In this document: positions 1 to 9,018 of the stretch, in pieces | Layout of the letters: every line of letters begins with the position of its first letter | Numbering within the stretch: position 1 is the first letter of the stretch | Source of the DNA: Paracoccus shanxieyensis | Lineage (GTDB): Bacteria > Pseudomonadota > Alphaproteobacteria > Rhodobacterales > Rhodobacteraceae | Assembly: GCF_009711265.1 (NCBI RefSeq) | Contig: NZ_WMII01000008.1 | Span: 62,001 to 126,000 of the forward strand | Reading direction: 5' to 3' | Length of the DNA: 64,000 bases | Notes under the pieces: model-generated | Database searches by the model: none | Seen by the model: the letters and a program-made list of their open reading frames with translations, nothing else | Told to the model about the DNA's origin: nothing | Position numbers and translations under genes: made by a program

Positions 1-300
1 GTCATAGGCGCCCTGCTTGATCGCCGCGACCGCGATCTCGATATTGCCATGCCCCGAGATGATGACCACCGGCACGTCGGGATTGTTGCGCTTGACCTGT
101 TTCAGGATGTCGATCCCGTCCATCTTGCTGTCCTTCAGCCAGATATCCAGAATCATCAGCGCAGGTTCGCCCACGTTCAGCTCGGCCACGGCCTGATCCG
201 AATTCGCAGCCATGCGCGTCTGGAACCCTTCGTCGCGCAGAATGTCGGCGATCAGCTCGCGGATGTCTTTTTCGTCGTCGACGATAAGGATGTCACTCAT
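1..300 (-). CDS. ntrX: NtrX response regulator, N-terminal fragment (cut by window edge)
   Basis: The first 100 residues of a response regulator are present. They form a receiver domain with the acidic pair at D8-D9 and the likely phosphoacceptor D52 (context LMILDIW). NtrX proteins follow the receiver with an AAA+ domain and a Fis-type helix-turn-helix, but that part lies outside the window. The start overlaps the end of ntrY by ATGA, so the two are translationally coupled. NtrX is the cognate regulator of the sensor NtrY and acts in nitrogen and redox/envelope responses in alphaproteobacteria. The assignment rests on the receiver sequence plus position immediately after ntrY. Confidence 0.9.
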   Translation of the reverse strand, partial: MSDILIVDDEKDIRELIADILRDEGFQTRMAANSDQAVAELNVGEPALMILDIWLKDSKMDGIDILKQVKRNNPDVPVVIISGHGNIEIAVAAIKQGAYD

Positions 301-2570
301 TTCACTGGATCCTGCTCATGTTTCTGGCGCCGTGCGGACAGGCGCACCGGCTGGCGTTCTCGGGGCAGACGGATTTCGGCCATGGCGCCCTGCTGTCCGG
401 GCGCGTCGCCCAAGGTCAGGCTGCCGCCATGTTCCTCGACGATCTTCTTGCAAATGGGCAGGCCCAGGCCAGTGCCGCCCTGTTTCATCGTGACATAAGG
501 TTCAAACAGCCGCGAGCGGTCCTCGGGCAGGCCGGTGCCGTTATCGGTGATGCGGATCGTCACCGCATCGGGCGCGGCCTGCATCTGCACGCGGACCTGC
601 GGCTGCCAGCCCACGGGCGGGTCGGCGCGCATTTCGTCAAGCGCCTCGCCCGCGTTCTTCAGCAGGTTGGTAAAGACCTGCCGCATCATGCCCTGATCGG
701 CATCGACGATGACCGGCTCGGCGGGAATGTCGCTGACCAGCGCGCCCTGCAACGCATCGCGCTGCATCAGTTCGGCATCGCGCAGCAGCTTGGCGATGTC
801 GGTTTCCTTGCGGTCGGGTTCCGGCATCCGGGCAAAGCGCGAGAATTCGTCGACGATCCGGCGCAGGTCATTGGTCTGGCGGATGATGACTTCGGTATAT
901 TGTTCCAGCGTGTCGCGCTCATCCCCCGCGATGGGGCTGAACTTGCGGCGCAGGCGTTCGGCGGACAGCTGGATCGGCGTCAGCGGGTTCTTGATCTCAT
1001 GCGCGACGCGGCGCGCCACATCGCCCCATGCCGCCATGCGCTGCGCCGAGACCAGATCCGTCACATCGTCCAGCGCCACGACATAGCCTTCCAGCCCGCC
1101 CGCCGCGCCGCGCCGGATGGCCATGCGCACCAGCAGGCTTTCGATGCGCCCGTCGCGGTTCAGGCGGATTTCGTCCTGCACGGATTCGTTGACGGACTGG
1201 CCCAGCTTGTCAAAGAGCGGCGCGAATTCGGGCGCGACCTCGGACAGCAGCCGGTCATGCGCCTGCGCCGGTTCGATCCCCAGAAGCCGCGAGGCCGAGC
1301 GGTTCAGAAAGTCGATTTCCCCGGCCGCATCCAGCCCGATCACCCCCGCCGTGACCGAGGACAGCACGCTGTCGAACAGCCGCCGCTGATCGTCCGCCGT
1401 GCGGTAGCTTTCGACCAGTTCCTGATGCTGGGTTTTCAGCTGGCGCGTCATGCGGTTGAAGCTTTGGCCCAGCGTCTGGATTTCGTCGCCGGTATCGGGT
1501 TCGGGGATCTGCAGATCCAGATTGCCCTTGCCGACCTGCTCCGACGCCTCGGCCAGCCGACCGATGGGACGCGACAGGCGGTCGGCGAACCACAGGCCCA
1601 GCCACATGGCGGCCACGACCAGAAGCAGCGCAAAGCCCAGATACAGCAGCGAAAAGCGCAAAAGCACCTTGCCCCGGTCGGCTTCAAGCTGCTGATACTG
1701 GCCGACGCTCTGGCGCGTGTCGTCCAGCAGGCTCAGCAGCTTGCCGTCCACATCGCGCGTGACATACAGGAACCGGTCGGCCAGCGGCGGCAGCGGCACA
1801 AGCGCGCGGAATTCGTTGTTCTGCCAGTCCTGGATCAGCACCAGCCCCTGCGATTTGGCCTGATCGAAATCACCGGGGGCGGGCTGTTCATACCAGAACT
1901 GATAGCTGCGTTCGCCCCGCGCGCGGATCGTGCCGCGCCCGTCGATGATATAGGCCTCGCGCAGGCCGCGCTGGATCTGGGCCTGATAATCGCCCAGAAG
2001 CAGCCGCAGATCGCCATCGTCCAGCAGCGGGTTCTGCCGCGCCGCCTGCGTCAGCGCCCCGGCCAGCAGGCGGGCATCGTTCGTCAGGTCGCGGCGGTGT
2101 TCGTCCTGATAGGCCTCGGCCGCGGCCATCGAGCTTTGCACCACATGCTGCACCCGGTTCGAGAACCAGCCCTCAAGCCCGATATTGACGGTCAGCCCGG
2201 CAAACAGCGCCACCAGCACCGTGGGCACCAGCGCAATAGTGGCAAAGACGCCGACCAGCCGCATGTGCAGACGCGACCCGGCGGCGGATTTGCGGCGCGC
2301 GGCCACCAGTCCGGCCATGCGGGCCACCACCATGCCGGTCAGCGCGATCAGGTAAAGCAGGTCGGCCAGCAGAACCAGCCGCAACTGCCGCCCGCCCGAG
2401 GCGGCCTCGGCAAACGGCCCCATCACCGCGAAGGTCAGGGCCGCCAGCACCGGACCCAGCACGGCCAGACCCAATGTCGCCGCATTGCGCCAAAACCGAA
2501 GGCGACGCATCCTTGCGACGCGTTGCCATGTGCCTCTGGACAGCGTTCCCGCCAACTCGCCCGACCTCAC
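297..2570 (-). CDS. ntrY: NtrY membrane sensor histidine kinase
   Basis: This 757-residue transmembrane kinase phosphorylates NtrX. Predicted membrane segments lie near residues 31-52, 66-88, 102-128 and 303-328, with a large periplasmic loop between the last two. A HAMP domain follows (about 330-385), then a PAS domain (about 400-505), a HisKA domain with H524 in the H-box HEIKNPL, and a C-terminal ATPase domain with the motif GTGLGLPI. This order matches the NtrY family. The start used is a GTG at 2570. An ATG at 2510 is also possible and has AAGG directly in front of it, so neither start has a well-spaced ribosome site. The gene lies 69 bp after ntrC and overlaps ntrX. Confidence 0.93.
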   Translation of the reverse strand: MRSGELAGTLSRGTWQRVARMRRLRFWRNAATLGLAVLGPVLAALTFAVMGPFAEAASGGRQLRLVLLADLLYLIALTGMVVARMAGLVAARRKSAAGSRLHMRLVGVFATIALVPTVLVALFAGLTVNIGLEGWFSNRVQHVVQSSMAAAEAYQDEHRRDLTNDARLLAGALTQAARQNPLLDDGDLRLLLGDYQAQIQRGLREAYIIDGRGTIRARGERSYQFWYEQPAPGDFDQAKSQGLVLIQDWQNNEFRALVPLPPLADRFLYVTRDVDGKLLSLLDDTRQSVGQYQQLEADRGKVLLRFSLLYLGFALLLVVAAMWLGLWFADRLSRPIGRLAEASEQVGKGNLDLQIPEPDTGDEIQTLGQSFNRMTRQLKTQHQELVESYRTADDQRRLFDSVLSSVTAGVIGLDAAGEIDFLNRSASRLLGIEPAQAHDRLLSEVAPEFAPLFDKLGQSVNESVQDEIRLNRDGRIESLLVRMAIRRGAAGGLEGYVVALDDVTDLVSAQRMAAWGDVARRVAHEIKNPLTPIQLSAERLRRKFSPIAGDERDTLEQYTEVIIRQTNDLRRIVDEFSRFARMPEPDRKETDIAKLLRDAELMQRDALQGALVSDIPAEPVIVDADQGMMRQVFTNLLKNAGEALDEMRADPPVGWQPQVRVQMQAAPDAVTIRITDNGTGLPEDRSRLFEPYVTMKQGGTGLGLPICKKIVEEHGGSLTLGDAPGQQGAMAEIRLPRERQPVRLSARRQKHEQDPVK

Positions 2571-2639
2571 GGTTTCGCCGCTTTGGCGCGGCTGTTATGT
2601 GGCCGCTGCGTGACTCTGGCGCGACCCTCTGTGGCCGTT

Positions 2640-4124
2640 TTACATCAGTTTGCGGCGCCGTGTCACCTCGATATTCAGGTCGGTCAGCTTCTTGCGCAAC
2701 GTATTGCGGTTGATCCCCAGCAAATCGGCACAGCGCAGCTGATTACCTCCGGTTGCATCCAGCGCGATTTCCAGCAGCGGCTTTTCGATTTCGCGCAGGA
2801 TGCGGTCATAAAGGCCGGGCGGCGGCAACTGGTCGCCATGCAGGTCGAAGTAACGCTGCAAATGCATCTCGACCGATTGCGACAGCCGGGCATTGCCGGA
2901 TTCCGCAATCGGCGTCACCGGGGCGGGGCTGGAGGGCGCGGCCGGCGCGGGCGTGCTGGCCACGACGACCGGGCGCGGCGCGGGCGCGGCTTGCTGGGCG
3001 CTTGCCGCCGAGGCCAGCGGCGCGGATTCGGCCAGCGCGGTGCGGACCTCGGCCTCGGTAATCTCGGTCGCGGCGGCGGTCAGCGCCAGACGGCGCATCA
3101 GGTTTTCCAATTCGCGCACATTGCCCGGAAAGGCGTAGCTGCGCACCAGCGCGGTCGCGCCTTCGGTCAGGCTGCGCTGCGGCAGGCCCTGCGCGGCCGC
3201 ACGCGCCAGCAGGTGACGCGCCAGCGGCGGGATGTCATCGACACGCGACCGCAGCGGCGGCACGGTGACGGTCACGCCCGCCAGCCGGTAATACAGATCG
3301 GCGCGCAGACGGCCCGCCGCGACATCGGCCTGCGGCTCTGGGCCGGTGGTCGACACAAGGCGCGGCATCTGGTTGCGGCCGGGGCCGACCTCCCATGCCT
3401 CGATCAGACCGATCAGCCGGGCCTGCGCGGCGGTGCCGAAGCCCGCCGGATCCTCGATCAGCAGCGTCCCGCCCGAGGCGCGTTCGCCCGCCCGCGCAAT
3501 CGCCTCCTCGGACAGATCGGCCGAGGTCAGCACGGCAAAGCCCGCATCGCGGCGGTCGGACAGGTCATGGAACGACCGCGCCACCACGGTCTTGCCCACC
3601 CCCGCCTCACCGGCGATCATCACCGGCAGGTCGGCATTCAGCACGCGGGCGACCATACGGAACAGGTTCTGCATCGCGGGCGCATGGCCGATCAGCGGCA
3701 GCGACGGATCCGCCGCCTCGGGCGAGGGCAGCCCGGTCGGCGTCGGGTCGGATTTGCGGGTGCGCCGCGACAGCGCCTGCCCCGCCCGCACCATCAGATC
3801 GGGCAGATCGAAGGGCTTGGGCAGATAATCGAACGCCTCGGCCTCGGTCGCGCGGATGGCGGTGACGATGGTGTTCTGCGCCGAGATGACGATGACCGGC
3901 AGGTCGGACCGCACCTTGCGGATCGAGGGGATCATGTCGATGCCATTGCCATCGGGCATCATCACGTCGCTGATGACCAGATCGCCGCGCCCCTCCTCGA
4001 CCCATCGCAGAAGCTGGGCCAGAGACCCTGTGGCGTGAACGCGGCATCCCGCGCGCGTCAGGGCCTGAGTCAAAACGGTGCGGATGGTGCGGTCGTCATC
4101 AGCGATAAGAACGGTTCCGTCCAT
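2640..4124 (-). CDS. ntrC: NtrC nitrogen regulator lacking the GAFTGA loop
   Basis: A 494-residue response regulator. The receiver domain has phosphoacceptor D53 and K103. The AAA+ domain has Walker A GEAGVGKT at 172-179, and the Fis-type helix-turn-helix at the C-terminus ends in RNTLRKKLTDL. The GAFTGA loop that enhancer-binding proteins use to contact sigma-54 is absent, and the Walker B region reads GGTLLIEDP. This is the form known from Rhodobacter capsulatus NtrC, which activates the housekeeping polymerase rather than sigma-54 holoenzyme. The ATG at 4124 starts the receiver domain; the open frame reaches further upstream, but that part overlaps ntrB in another frame. The gene lies 7 bp after ntrB. 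Confidence 0.95.
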   Translation of the reverse strand: MDGTVLIADDDRTIRTVLTQALTRAGCRVHATGSLAQLLRWVEEGRGDLVISDVMMPDGNGIDMIPSIRKVRSDLPVIVISAQNTIVTAIRATEAEAFDYLPKPFDLPDLMVRAGQALSRRTRKSDPTPTGLPSPEAADPSLPLIGHAPAMQNLFRMVARVLNADLPVMIAGEAGVGKTVVARSFHDLSDRRDAGFAVLTSADLSEEAIARAGERASGGTLLIEDPAGFGTAAQARLIGLIEAWEVGPGRNQMPRLVSTTGPEPQADVAAGRLRADLYYRLAGVTVTVPPLRSRVDDIPPLARHLLARAAAQGLPQRSLTEGATALVRSYAFPGNVRELENLMRRLALTAAATEITEAEVRTALAESAPLASAASAQQAAPAPRPVVVASTPAPAAPSSPAPVTPIAESGNARLSQSVEMHLQRYFDLHGDQLPPPGLYDRILREIEKPLLEIALDATGGNQLRCADLLGINRNTLRKKLTDLNIEVTRRRKLM

Positions 4125-4131
4125 GGTGTCC

Positions 4132-5295
4132 TCAGGCTTTGGGAAGGGAGATGCGGAAAACGGTGCGGCCGGGCCGGCTGTCCACGGCGATCCATGCGCC
4201 GTGGTCGGTAATGATCTTGGAAACCAGCGCCAGCCCCAGCCCGGTGCCGTTTTCACGGCCCGAGACGAAGGGCTCGAAGATTTCCTCGGCGATATTGTCG
4301 GGGATGCCGGGGCCGTCATCCTCGATCTCGATCTGCAAGGGCAGGCTGCGGCCCTGAGGCTCGGCCTCGGTGGGCGCCATGCGCAGCGTGCCGTCATAGA
4401 AGCTGCGCATCCGGATCGTGCCGGTGTCCTGCCCGGCGCGGCGGATCGCCTCGACGGCGTTCTTGACCAGATTCAGGCAGACCTGCACCAACTGGTCGTT
4501 ATCGGCCAGCGCGGCAGGCAGCGAGGGATCGTAATCCGGCACGATCTTCATGCCCTTGCCAAAGCCCGCGATGGCGGACCGGCGCACACGCTCCAGCACG
4601 TCATGGATGTTGACCTCGGTCAGCTTGGGCGCCGAGGTGTCGCCGAAACGTTCCACCTGATCCAGCAATTCGACGATGCGACGCGATTCCATCACGATCA
4701 GATCGGCCAGATCGCGGTCCTCCGGGGCAAGGTTCATGCCGATCAGCTGCGCTGCGCCACGAATGCCCGCCAGCGGGTTCTTGATCTCATGCGCCAGCAT
4801 CTCGGCCATGCCGATGGCCTGACGCGCCGCCGAGCGCACGGCGCGCCCCTGCCCCAGCCGCCCCGCGCTTTCGCTGGGCGCGATCATCACCACCGTGCCG
4901 CCAACGGGGCTGGGCACGGGCCCGGCATGGATCGTGGCCACGCGGTCGGCATGTCCGCCCAGCCGGTCGCCGATCTCGAAGCGCACACCCGAGCGGTTCA
5001 GCCCGTCGTGATGGCCCTCGCGCACGCTGTCGATGATTTCGTTCATCGGCGGCACGATGCGCAGCCGCTTTGTCAGCTCGGGGCCTTCCAGCATCTGCCC
5101 GATCCCCGACCGGCGCGAGAGGTTCAGAAAGGATTCCGCCAGATCGTTCATCCCGGCAATCCGGCCCCGCGCGTCAAGGATGATGGCGGGCAAAGGCAGC
5201 GCCGACCAGTTCGGCCCAACCTCGGCCGGCACGAAGCCTTCGTCGGGGGCGATGTCGGGGCGCGGCCGCGCCTTGGCCTTGACGCGAAACCTCAT
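4132..5295 (-). CDS. ntrB: NtrB soluble nitrogen sensor kinase
   Basis: A 387-residue cytoplasmic histidine kinase without membrane segments. An N-terminal PAS domain spans about residues 30-145. The HisKA H-box carries H169 (HEIKNPLAGI), and an ATPase domain with N-box, DDGPGIP and GTGLGLAL follows. In this family GlnB/GlnK signal nitrogen status and NtrB phosphorylates or dephosphorylates NtrC, which is encoded directly downstream. The start overlaps the stop of dusB by ATGA, as in the classical nifR3-ntrB-ntrC operon. Confidence 0.95.
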   Translation of the reverse strand: MRFRVKAKARPRPDIAPDEGFVPAEVGPNWSALPLPAIILDARGRIAGMNDLAESFLNLSRRSGIGQMLEGPELTKRLRIVPPMNEIIDSVREGHHDGLNRSGVRFEIGDRLGGHADRVATIHAGPVPSPVGGTVVMIAPSESAGRLGQGRAVRSAARQAIGMAEMLAHEIKNPLAGIRGAAQLIGMNLAPEDRDLADLIVMESRRIVELLDQVERFGDTSAPKLTEVNIHDVLERVRRSAIAGFGKGMKIVPDYDPSLPAALADNDQLVQVCLNLVKNAVEAIRRAGQDTGTIRMRSFYDGTLRMAPTEAEPQGRSLPLQIEIEDDGPGIPDNIAEEIFEPFVSGRENGTGLGLALVSKIITDHGAWIAVDSRPGRTVFRISLPKA

Positions 5296-6296
5296 GCCGC
5301 ACCCGCCGCAGCGCCAAAGCCCGCGCGAATGGCCGCAAGCGTCGCCTGCGCCGAAGCCGCGCGCATCAGTTCGGCGCGGTTCGGCGCGCCGTTCGCCTCG
5401 GCATACCAGCCCAGATGCTTGCGCGCGACCCGCAGGCCAAGATCGTTACCGTAAAATGACAGGATGTCCTCATAATGTTCTGAAATTGCATCGGAAAGCG
5501 CTGCGCCTTCGGGAATGGCCGGCGCGGGGGTCGCCCAAAGCTTATGCGCGATCTGCGCCAGCTTCCACGGCGCGCCCTGCGCGCCCCGCCCGACCATCAC
5601 CGCCTCGGCCCCGGACCGCGACAGCGCCATGCGGGCGCTGGCGGCATCGACCACATCGCCATTGGCGACCAGCGGCGGACGGCCCGGCAGATTTGCGACC
5701 TGACGGATGCGCGACCAGTCGGCCTGCCCGGTATAGAACTGCGCCCGCGTGCGGCCATGCACGGTCAGCATCCGCACCCCGGCATCGGTCGCGCGGGCCG
5801 CAAGCTCGGCGGCGTTCAGGCAATCCTCGTCCCAGCCCAGCCGCATCTTCAGCGTCACTGGCAGATCGGGCACGGCGGCAACCACGGCGTCGATCAGCGA
5901 CAGCGCGTGATCCAGATCGCGCATCAGCGCCGCACCGGACAGCCCGCCCGTCACCTTCTTGGCCGGGCAGCCCATATTGATGTCGACGATGCGCGCGCCC
6001 ATGCCCGCCACGATCCGCGCGGTTTCGGCCATGGCCGCCGCCTCGCGTCCGGCGATCTGGACGCTGACCGGCAGCGCGCCTTCGGTCAGCGCCTTGGCCC
6101 GGACCGCAGCCCGGTTCGACGGGCGCGGCGTCACCATCTCGGTCGAGGCCACCATTTCACTGACCATCAGCCCCGCCCCGCCGTGACGCGCAACCGCGCG
6201 GCGAAACGGCAGATCGGTGATTCCCGCCATCGGCGCCAGAAAGACCGAAGGGCCCAGGCGCGTCTGTCCAAGGGTGATGGGTTGGGGCATGCTCAT
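5292..6296 (-). CDS. dusB: tRNA-dihydrouridine synthase (NifR3/DusB type)
   Basis: A 334-residue FMN enzyme that reduces uridines in tRNA. The N-terminus has the family signature APMAGITDLPFRR. The catalytic cysteine is C110 in NMGCPAKK, and the FMN-phosphate region VMVGRGAQGAPW lies near residue 250. The ATG at 6296 is chosen because homology begins there; a 60-residue in-frame upstream extension is not conserved-looking. An alternative ATG two codons later cannot be excluded. As first gene of the ntr operon it is the historical nifR3, which has no known regulatory role beyond co-transcription. Confidence 0.93.
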   Translation of the reverse strand: MSMPQPITLGQTRLGPSVFLAPMAGITDLPFRRAVARHGGAGLMVSEMVASTEMVTPRPSNRAAVRAKALTEGALPVSVQIAGREAAAMAETARIVAGMGARIVDINMGCPAKKVTGGLSGAALMRDLDHALSLIDAVVAAVPDLPVTLKMRLGWDEDCLNAAELAARATDAGVRMLTVHGRTRAQFYTGQADWSRIRQVANLPGRPPLVANGDVVDAASARMALSRSGAEAVMVGRGAQGAPWKLAQIAHKLWATPAPAIPEGAALSDAISEHYEDILSFYGNDLGLRVARKHLGWYAEANGAPNRAELMRAASAQATLAAIRAGFGAAAGAA

Positions 6297-6527
6297 GGGG
6301 CAACTCGTAGGGGCTTGGTTGACAATGCGAAAGAAAAGGGCGGCTGCCTGATCGGCAGGCTTTTGCCTCGATGTGGTATGTGCTGCTTTTTGGGGCGCTA
6401 TGCCTAAATAACGTTCAGTATGTGATCCGTCAAATGTCGCAGGCGTGCAGGTTCGGCGTCGCACCGCCTCTGGCATCGGCTGTCGGCAAATACTAATTCA
6501 AGGGGAAGCAAGGAAGGGTAGCCAGCG

Positions 6528-7910
6528 ATGTTTCTGTCGGTCTTTGACGTTTTCAAGATCGGGGTGGGCCCGTCCTCGTCCCACACGATGGGACCGATGG
6601 TGGCGGGCGGACGCTTTCTGGAATCGCTGCGCGGCCAGCCCTTTCATGCTGCGGGCCTGCGCGCCAGCCTGCATGGCAGCCTGGCCTTTACCGGCAAGGG
6701 CCATGCCACGGATCGCGCAACAATCCTTGGTCTTGCGGGGTTTTTGCCCGAAACCATGGATGCCGAAGCCGCCGAGACCGCGCTGGAGGCCAACCGCGAA
6801 AGCCGCGTCCTGTCGCCCGCCGGTCTGGGCGATCTGAGCTTTGATCCGGCGCGCGATCTGATCTTCGATTTCGACCGCGCGCTGCCCGGCCATGCCAATG
6901 GCATGATGCTGATGGCCACCGATGCGCAGGGCGACGTGATTTATTCGCAGACCTATTACTCGATCGGCGGCGGCTTCGTGATGACCGAGGCCGAGCTTGC
7001 CGCGCGTGGCGATGACACGCGCAGCGACGATGCGCCGAAAGTGCCCTATCCCTTTGCGCTGGCCGCCGAGATGCTTGAGATGGCTGAAAAATCGGGCAAG
7101 AGCATTGCGCAGATGAAGCGCGAAAATGAACGTGTTCACCGCACGGATGCCCAGATTTCAGAAGGAATCGCGCGGATCTGGCAGGTGATGCGCGACTGCA
7201 TGGACCGGGGTCTGGCGACCGGCGGCATCCTGCCGGGCGGGCTGTCGATCCGGCGCCGCGCCTCGGGCATCCATGAGGCGCTGAAGGCCGAGGCGGGCAT
7301 GAACCTGACCGCGCCACATGTCATCAACGACTGGATGTCGATCTATGCCATGGCCGTGAACGAAGAAAACGCGGCGGGCGGTCAGGTCGTCACCGCCCCC
7401 ACCAATGGCGCGGCGGGCGTGGTGCCTGCGGTCATCCGCTATTGGCTGGACCATGTGCCGGGCGCCAGCCTGCGGCAACTGGACGAATTCCTGCTGACCG
7501 CCGCCGCGATCGGCGGGCTGGTCAAGCACAATGCCAGCATCTCGGGCGCGGAATGCGGCTGTCAGGCCGAGGTCGGCAGCGCCAGCGCCATGGCGGCGGC
7601 GGGGCTGTGCGCCGTGCTGGGCGGCACGCCCGAACAGGTGGAAAACGCCGCAGAAATCGCGCTGGAGCATCATCTGGGCATGACCTGCGATCCGGTGCGC
7701 GGTCTGGTGCAGGTGCCCTGCATCGAACGAAACGGGCTGGGCGCGATCAAGGCGGTCTCGGCCGCCAGTCTGGCGCTGCGCGGCGACGGCAAGCATTTCG
7801 TGCCGCTGGACGCCGCCATCGAGACCATGCGCCAGACCGGCCGCGACATGTCCGAGAAATACAAGGAAACCTCGCTGGGCGGGCTGGCGGTCAACGTCCC
7901 CAACTGCTGA
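6528..7910 (+). CDS. sdaA: L-serine ammonia-lyase, iron-sulfur dependent, single chain
   Basis: A 460-residue enzyme that converts L-serine to pyruvate and ammonia with a 4Fe-4S cluster. The N-terminal beta domain starts with the family signature VGPSSSHT. The C-terminal alpha domain carries the cluster cysteines, C343 (or C345) in GAECGC, C387 and C398, spaced as in characterised single-chain bacterial serine dehydratases. The gene is divergent from dusB across 230 bp. A GGAAGG element lies about 10 bases before the ATG. It appears to be monocistronic. Confidence 0.95.
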   Translation: MFLSVFDVFKIGVGPSSSHTMGPMVAGGRFLESLRGQPFHAAGLRASLHGSLAFTGKGHATDRATILGLAGFLPETMDAEAAETALEANRESRVLSPAGLGDLSFDPARDLIFDFDRALPGHANGMMLMATDAQGDVIYSQTYYSIGGGFVMTEAELAARGDDTRSDDAPKVPYPFALAAEMLEMAEKSGKSIAQMKRENERVHRTDAQISEGIARIWQVMRDCMDRGLATGGILPGGLSIRRRASGIHEALKAEAGMNLTAPHVINDWMSIYAMAVNEENAAGGQVVTAPTNGAAGVVPAVIRYWLDHVPGASLRQLDEFLLTAAAIGGLVKHNASISGAECGCQAEVGSASAMAAAGLCAVLGGTPEQVENAAEIALEHHLGMTCDPVRGLVQVPCIERNGLGAIKAVSAASLALRGDGKHFVPLDAAIETMRQTGRDMSEKYKETSLGGLAVNVPNC

Positions 7911-8063
7911 GGCGTGCCACGGCGGCGGCTGCGTCCCCCGCGCAACTAACCGCGCAATGACAGGCTTTGCTTAAGCTGATTGGCGCTGAATGCTTGCCCC
8001 GGCGGGGGGGTTCCTGTAGCCAGTATGGCATAAGGAAAACCCAAGTAACCGGGGACAGAGCAG

Positions 8064-8936
8064 ATGAAATTCCGTTCGGCCTTCGCCGTGCTGTCGATGA
8101 CAGTTGCGCTTACCGCATGTGGTGAGCTGCCCTTCCAAGGCTCGGACGAGCCCGAGGTTCCGGCGCATTCCGGCCCGCCGACCGTGTCGCCGCTGGAGGC
8201 GCCGATCGAAACCGGCACCGAAGGCACCGCGATTTCGACCGCAGAAGCCACGACGATGAACACCGCGATCTTCCGCGCCATGGGCTCGGGCTGGGCGGTG
8301 ACGGCGGGCGACAAGCTGGCGGTCTATGAACGTCCCGGCCAGCGGTCGACCGGCGTGACCGTGCGCCGCATGACCTATGGGCGCGGCGTCGAATTCATCG
8401 GCACGATGAACGGCTCGGTCTTTTCGCTGAACATCCGCGCGGCGGAATGTCAGACCGGCGATGGCACGGCGCCCTTTACCGCGCAATTGCGCGTGGGCAG
8501 CCAGCGCCTGACCGGTTGCGCCGCCCCGACCGACAGCGTGCCGCAGCCGCAGGTCCGCGCCTCGTCCGCCGCGCCGAAGCCGAGGACCACGCCCGCCGCG
8601 ACCCGACCGGCGCAACCGGCCCCGGCAGCGACGGAAACCGCGCCCGCACCGACCAGCGAGACGACGACCCCGGCAACGCCGACGCCTGCGACCGAAGCCC
8701 CGGCGGCTGAAACCGCTCCGGCGACCCCGGCACCCGCCGCGACGGTTCCGGAAACCGTGCTGCCCCCGGCCCCCACGGCTGAGGAAACGCCAGCGGTCGA
8801 AACTCCGGCAGTCGAAACTCCGGCGGCAGAGCCCGCGACGCCAGCGGCCTCGGCGACCGAAACGCCCGCCGCTGAAACGCCTGCACCCCAGACGCCTGCA
8901 CCCGAGACGCCAGCGACCCCCTCGCCGGCCGAATGA
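8064..8936 (+). CDS. Lipoprotein with COG3650-like domain and Pro/Ala/Thr-rich tail
   Basis: A 290-residue predicted lipoprotein. The signal peptide ends in a lipobox LTAC, with the lipidated cysteine at residue 19. Residues of about 68-155 form a compact domain: a Gly-Trp opening, then VYERPGQ, FIGTMNGSVFSL, an AAECQ segment, and closing LTGCA. This pattern resembles COG3650-type envelope domains, which is inference from motif memory. The last roughly 130 residues are low complexity (Pro, Ala, Thr, Glu) and probably form an extended wall- or membrane-spanning linker. No specific function can be assigned. It is transcribed toward the yjbH homologue 82 bp downstream. Confidence 0.75.
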   Translation: MKFRSAFAVLSMTVALTACGELPFQGSDEPEVPAHSGPPTVSPLEAPIETGTEGTAISTAEATTMNTAIFRAMGSGWAVTAGDKLAVYERPGQRSTGVTVRRMTYGRGVEFIGTMNGSVFSLNIRAAECQTGDGTAPFTAQLRVGSQRLTGCAAPTDSVPQPQVRASSAAPKPRTTPAATRPAQPAPAATETAPAPTSETTTPATPTPATEAPAAETAPATPAPAATVPETVLPPAPTAEETPAVETPAVETPAAEPATPAASATETPAAETPAPQTPAPETPATPSPAE

Positions 8937-8948
8937 TCCCAGCCCCGG

Positions 8949-8971
8949 CCCGCGCGTCCTGCACGCGCGGG
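8949..8971 (+). terminator. GC-rich hairpin after the lipoprotein gene
   Basis: A perfect 9-bp stem (CCCGCGCGT / ACGCGCGGG) with a 5-base loop lies 12 bases after the lipoprotein stop. There is no run of T after it, so it could be a weak terminator or an mRNA-stabilising stem rather than a strong intrinsic terminator. Confidence 0.45.
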
Positions 8972-9018
8972 TCTTGCCCGCAGCACGTCGCGGGATGACA
9001 CCCTGAGAGGACACGCCG

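Noticed and set aside
318-4211. 1297-codon open frame on the plus strand opposite ntrY and ntrC
   Set aside because: It is antisense to two strongly conserved kinase/regulator genes and its composition (Gln, Arg, His, Gly rich) is that of a high-GC shadow frame.
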